Assembly (NCBI GenBank): GCA_024224995.1
Contig: JAAENB010000206.1
Coordinates: 1 to 35,962, forward strand
DNA: 35,962 nucleotides
Reading direction: 5' to 3'
Source: a bacterium
GTDB taxonomy: Bacteria > Spirochaetota > UBA4802 > UBA5550
Both the position numbers and the translations under genes were made by a program. Numbering within the stretch: the stretch's first letter is position 1; each line of letters opens with the position of its first letter. The notes under the pieces were generated by a model. It was not told the origin of the DNA, did no database searches, and saw only the letters and a program-made list of their open reading frames with translations. Below are positions 33,045 through 35,962 of the stretch, in pieces.

Positions 33045-33241
33045 TCAAATTTAGACATCAAAAAAGAGTTTTTAAAAAAAATCATAAATTCCTGTTGTTC
33101 ATTCCCCTACAGGTGGCGTTCATTCGTAATTCCTTGCCTCCTAATACATCTTTGATTATATTCAAAATATCTTTTTGCAGATGCTTAAAGTTTCATGTTT
33201 TAAAAGAAAATATAATTAAATAATAATAAGAGGTTAAATCA

Positions 33242-34543
33242 ATGAACAGACTTGTTAAATCAAAGTTTAATATTATAGGGCTCCTGTTTCTTTCAGCAGC
33301 GTTATTATTTCAGGGTTGTTTTGCCGGAGACGACGATCCCGATACACCGGGTGGGGATGGTACTTTTGGTGTGGATGGTGTAGTTACTCATGCTAATGCG
33401 GCCGGAGGAGTTGATAAGGATGATCGTGGGAACTCGATATATGCAGCAGATGATGGTTCGGTATACGTTACCGGAATCAGTTCCAACGGTACAAATTATG
33501 ATATGATTATTTGGAAGTATAAAAGTGATGGTTCTCTTGACAGCAGCTTTTCCGGTGATGGAATTGTAGTCTATGACGGCGGCGCGGACGATAAAGGATA
33601 TGCAATTGCCTCAGACGGAAGTGACGCACTCTATATTGTTGGAAAGAGTAGTAACAAGATGACTATCTGGAAGTATTCAACTGCAGGAGAACCGGTTAGC
33701 GGTTTTGGGTCCGGCGGAATAGTAACCGGCAGTGACAATAGTTGCGCTAACTCCTTGTATGTAAGAAGCGGTTCAATTTTTGTTGCCGGAGACAGTGGAA
33801 ATGATATGGCTATCTGGAAGTATTCAGATGAGGGAGTTCTTGATCCTGGTTTTGACAGTGATGGAATTGTAACCCATGATGGCGCTGCCGGTGGAACTGG
33901 TATAGATAGTGGAAACTCCATATATGTAGACAGTGATGGTTCCGTATATGTTGCCGGGGATAGTCAGGCCGCTAGCGGCATGCGTATCGCAATCTGGAAA
34001 TATACAAGTACCGGAGCTCTTGATGATACCTTTTCCGGTGATGGAATTGTTCTCTCCGGCTCTGGCTCAGATAATTCCGGCAGATCTATTTATATGACTT
34101 CCAGTGGGATATATGTTACCGGAAATATTGATGATAGTGCTGATAGTACTGTTAAGATGGTAGTATACAAGTACAATCATTTTGGAACTCTTGATGATAC
34201 TTTTTCCGGTGATGGAATTGTAACATATAATGATGTTGCCGGTGCCAGCGATTATTCTTTCGGCTATTCAGTATACGTATCAGATGACGATAAAGTATAT
34301 GTTGCAGGGAGTGTTCAACTTTCCGCAACTGGTGAAGATATGACAATCTGGAAGTTTAATAGCGACGGTTCCCTTGATACTTCTTTTGATGATGATGGTG
34401 TTATTACGCATAATAGCGCAGCCGGCGGCAACGAAGAGGATTGCGGAAGATCTATGTATGTTGCGGCAGACGGGTCTGTTTATGTTACCGGTTTTAGTGA
34501 AAAGGTTGAAAATGATGAGGATATGGTAATCTGGAAATATTAA
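33242..34543 (+). CDS. Delta-60 repeat lipoprotein (beta-propeller-like)
   Basis: This 433-residue protein starts with a basic n-region and a hydrophobic core ending in the lipobox LLFQGC, so Cys at about residue 27 should be lipidated and the protein placed on the cell envelope; DDDPD follows the anchor region. The rest is about seven repeats of 55-60 residues with the pattern GxLDxxFSGDGIVT, then a strand SIYVxxDGSVYVxG and xxxMxIWKY, typical of delta-60/SBBP repeats. Seven units would suit a seven-bladed propeller. The first and third units are the most divergent. AAGAGG is nine bases before the ATG. Function unknown; such proteins are often surface or adhesive. Confidence 0.88.
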   Translation: MNRLVKSKFNIIGLLFLSAALLFQGCFAGDDDPDTPGGDGTFGVDGVVTHANAAGGVDKDDRGNSIYAADDGSVYVTGISSNGTNYDMIIWKYKSDGSLDSSFSGDGIVVYDGGADDKGYAIASDGSDALYIVGKSSNKMTIWKYSTAGEPVSGFGSGGIVTGSDNSCANSLYVRSGSIFVAGDSGNDMAIWKYSDEGVLDPGFDSDGIVTHDGAAGGTGIDSGNSIYVDSDGSVYVAGDSQAASGMRIAIWKYTSTGALDDTFSGDGIVLSGSGSDNSGRSIYMTSSGIYVTGNIDDSADSTVKMVVYKYNHFGTLDDTFSGDGIVTYNDVAGASDYSFGYSVYVSDDDKVYVAGSVQLSATGEDMTIWKFNSDGSLDTSFDDDGVITHNSAAGGNEEDCGRSMYVAADGSVYVTGFSEKVENDEDMVIWKY

Positions 34544-34679
34544 TAATTTCAGGTAACCGTAAAGAAAGGACACCTCCAAAAGGACGTCTCTCAGGACCAA
34601 ACCCTTTTCCGGAGCATCTTCGGAAGCAGACCCCGGTATCACCACAGTTTCTGACCTATTTTTCCCGGCCATCCGGTCC

Positions 34680-34695
34680 CTGAGCGGAGCCGAAG
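34680..34695 (+). repeat. Dispersed 16-bp motif, copy 2, inside a hairpin
   Basis: CTGAGCGGAGCCGAAG is identical to 2334-2349. Here it sits within the inverted repeat CCCGGCC (34664-34670) / GGCCGGG (34696-34702), downstream of the lipoprotein gene and convergent with the phosphodiesterase gene. No T run follows, so it is not a standard terminator. The rest of the 237-base gap (34544-34780) holds no gene I can support. Confidence 0.6.
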
Positions 34696-34780
34696 GGCCG
34701 GGTTCGCACTCTCAAGAAACTCTTTTTAAATAGGGCTGGTTTCCGGAAATTTTGGCCCCAGGGCGTTTGTGTGTAGGGGC

Positions 34781-35815
34781 CTAATCCCCTATATCAAAAA
34801 CAAACCCGGCCGCGGTCCCGGGTCTGTTTTTATCCCGTTCTATCCTTTTAAAAAACTGCTCTTTATCCAGTTTATAGGTCGATAAAAAAAGTTTTAAGGG
34901 CGGAAGATTTTTTTCTCTTTCACGGATGTTGTTGATCTCATTAAAAATAATTCCCGAATTATTGATGGCCCGGGGATCATACCAGATGCCCGAGAGCGCT
35001 TCGGAGTCGATAATTTCTTTAAAAAGGGTTTTGCTTAAAAAACTGAGATTCTTTAAATTTCGAAGGACAAATATAATAAGGCGGATGAGGATCCTGTTTG
35101 TGGCAGGAAGCAGGAAGAGTTCGTGCGCCGGGGATTGTTGATACCGGTGGAGCGTCTCCAGGGCCCGGTAATTAAACGAAACAAACGCGATATGGTTTTT
35201 TATCACCCTGCATTCTTCCGGAGAAAGCCCCGCGGAAGTGATGCAGCCGTCAATGGTTTCAAGAGTCTTTTGAATAAGTTTTTTTTCAGTACCTTTTGGG
35301 TCCAGCTTGCGCGCGAAGCGGCATTTGATTTCCAGGAAAAGAAACCGGGTTTTGTAATAGCCGGATTCAATAAAGAACGAAAGTATTTTTTCGAACGTGT
35401 TTTGTTTGAGATACTCAATCGTGGGGGAGGGGAGCTTGTCTGCCGGTTCATCATGGGTAACGTAAATAACTCCTTCGGGACCGACAGTGCCGGAAAGATC
35501 AATTCGCAGATCAATTTCAACGCCGTCAAGACCCAGCGTTTCAAAGCTGTTTTGCATTAGAGTGCAGACATCGGCAGTATACCCGGGCCGGATCTTTTTT
35601 GAGTTTTTAGGATACCGGAGATGGTCACCGCCCCGGTGGCCCACCACCAGGGGACGATCCCGTGAAGTACCAAATATCTCCCCAATCCGGTGGAGATATT
35701 CGTCAATCTCGGACCGTGCCGATAGCCGCGCGATTTCACCGGGATTGCCAATACACAGGAACTGGCACAGCCGGGAGAAAAGAGAGGTGCCGGTTTTTCC
35801 CCGGGATGGTTCCAT
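34781..35815 (-). CDS. Glycerophosphodiester phosphodiesterase (GDPD)-family protein
   Basis: This 344-residue protein has the GDPD/PI-PLC-type TIM-barrel motifs: GHRGG (H60, R61), DGVEIDLRID (E100, D102, metal binding), VTHDE (H121, acid/base) and FLFLEIK (E162, K164). It would cleave glycerophosphodiesters to an alcohol and glycerol 3-phosphate, or a related cyclic phosphodiester reaction. An unusual insertion of about 25 residues lies between the HR motif and the E/D motif. No secretion signal is apparent, although a hydrophobic stretch near residues 225-240 (LIRLIIFVLRNL) could contact a membrane. The ATG is three bases after the stop of the cobalamin-binding gene, so the two are co-translated. 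A damaged copy of its tail lies at 33006-33044. Confidence 0.82.
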   Translation of the reverse strand: MEPSRGKTGTSLFSRLCQFLCIGNPGEIARLSARSEIDEYLHRIGEIFGTSRDRPLVVGHRGGDHLRYPKNSKKIRPGYTADVCTLMQNSFETLGLDGVEIDLRIDLSGTVGPEGVIYVTHDEPADKLPSPTIEYLKQNTFEKILSFFIESGYYKTRFLFLEIKCRFARKLDPKGTEKKLIQKTLETIDGCITSAGLSPEECRVIKNHIAFVSFNYRALETLHRYQQSPAHELFLLPATNRILIRLIIFVLRNLKNLSFLSKTLFKEIIDSEALSGIWYDPRAINNSGIIFNEINNIREREKNLPPLKLFLSTYKLDKEQFFKRIERDKNRPGTAAGFVFDIGD

Positions 35816-35818
35816 TTG

Positions 35819-35962
35819 TTATTGAACCCCCAGCATCTCTTTAGCCCTGGCAACCCCGTCAACAGCATCCTTGCCGTAAACGGCACCAATACTTTCCGCG
35901 TAGTCGTCATTAACAACAGCGCCGCCAATGAGCAGTTTGGCGCTAAGCTGCTCTTCGCGCAG
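35819..35962 (-). CDS. Cobalamin-binding protein, C-terminal part (partial at right edge)
   Basis: Only 47 residues are present; the gene continues past the right edge. The sequence LIGGAVVNDDYAESIGA followed by YGKDAVDGVARAKEML matches the last strands and helix of the B12-binding Rossmann domain in MetH-type and corrinoid methyltransferase proteins (pattern GGAxxxxxxAxxIGAxxYxxDAxxxVxxAK). The His-containing DxHxxG motif that would prove it lies outside the window. It is followed at three bases by the phosphodiesterase gene. Confidence 0.72.
   Translation of the reverse strand: MREEQLSAKLLIGGAVVNDDYAESIGAVYGKDAVDGVARAKEMLGVQ

Larger units (their letters stand above)
32636..33241. other. 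Decayed intergenic region
   Basis: 606 bases without an intact gene. Apart from the frameshifted small gene and the phosphodiesterase-tail remnant it is AT-rich. I see no convincing terminator after the kinase-like/phosphatase gene. TTGACA at 32665-32670 is present without a good -10. The last ~60 bases before 33242 are A/T-rich and probably include the promoter and leader of the lipoprotein gene. Confidence 0.5.

Noticed and set aside
1..35962. CRISPR arrays, tRNA or rRNA genes, insertion sequences, integrases
   Set aside because: I looked for regular direct repeats, cloverleaf-like segments and transposase motifs and found none I could support.

Overview
The window is protein-dense DNA of moderate GC from a Gram-negative-type bacterium. 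Evidence for that cell type is a periplasmic/inner-membrane quinone reductase complex, a lipoprotein signal and an AarF/UbiB kinase. The qrcABCD-type operon suggests an anaerobic or sulfate-reducer-like metabolism. The very large kinase-like/AAA/GAF/SpoIIE hybrid and the delta-60 lipoprotein recall Spirochaetota and Desulfobacterota. I cannot settle the phylum without a search.

Layout. 1-2380 (+): tail of a TetR-type regulator, an AarF/ABC1 kinase-like protein and a PPOX-family flavoprotein form a tight operon that ends at a hairpin terminator. 2483-2992 (+): a small ribbon-helix-helix-like protein with a palindrome just upstream, then a strong bidirectional terminator (3071-3110). 3130-7824 (-): a four-gene operon (pentaheme cytochrome c, molybdopterin-oxidoreductase-like subunit, four-cluster ferredoxin, NrfD membrane subunit) in exactly the qrcABCD order of the menaquinone reductase complex.

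8153-27344 (+), divergent from qrc: two giant genes encode a complete-looking modular polyketide synthase with no acyltransferase domain in any module, i.e. a trans-AT PKS. Order: AMP-ligase-like, ACP, KS, DH (degenerate), KR, ACP, KS, DH // KR, ACP, KS (with an embedded ACP-like domain), DH, KR, ACP, KS, ACP, thioesterase. The second elongation module is split across the two proteins, between DH and KR. The loading ligase, the first DH and the embedded ACP-like domain have each lost catalytic or attachment residues. No trans-acting AT, phosphopantetheinyl transferase or enoyl reductase is in the window, so these must be supplied from elsewhere.

27413-32635 (+): a 1740-residue kinase-like/AAA ATPase/GAF/SpoIIE-phosphatase signalling protein with its own likely promoter. 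Its kinase domain has GFG instead of DFG, while the phosphatase motifs are intact. 32636-33241 is a decayed region holding a frameshifted small gene and the remnant of a second copy of the tail of the nearby phosphodiesterase gene. 33242-34543 (+): a lipoprotein made of about seven delta-60 repeats. 34781-35962 (-): a GDPD-family phosphodiesterase preceded by the C-terminus of a cobalamin-binding protein that runs off the right edge.

The most novel candidate system is the small trans-AT PKS with its pseudo-ligase loading unit, beside a respiratory quinone reductase and a large regulatory phosphatase. Whether these three are functionally linked is unproven.
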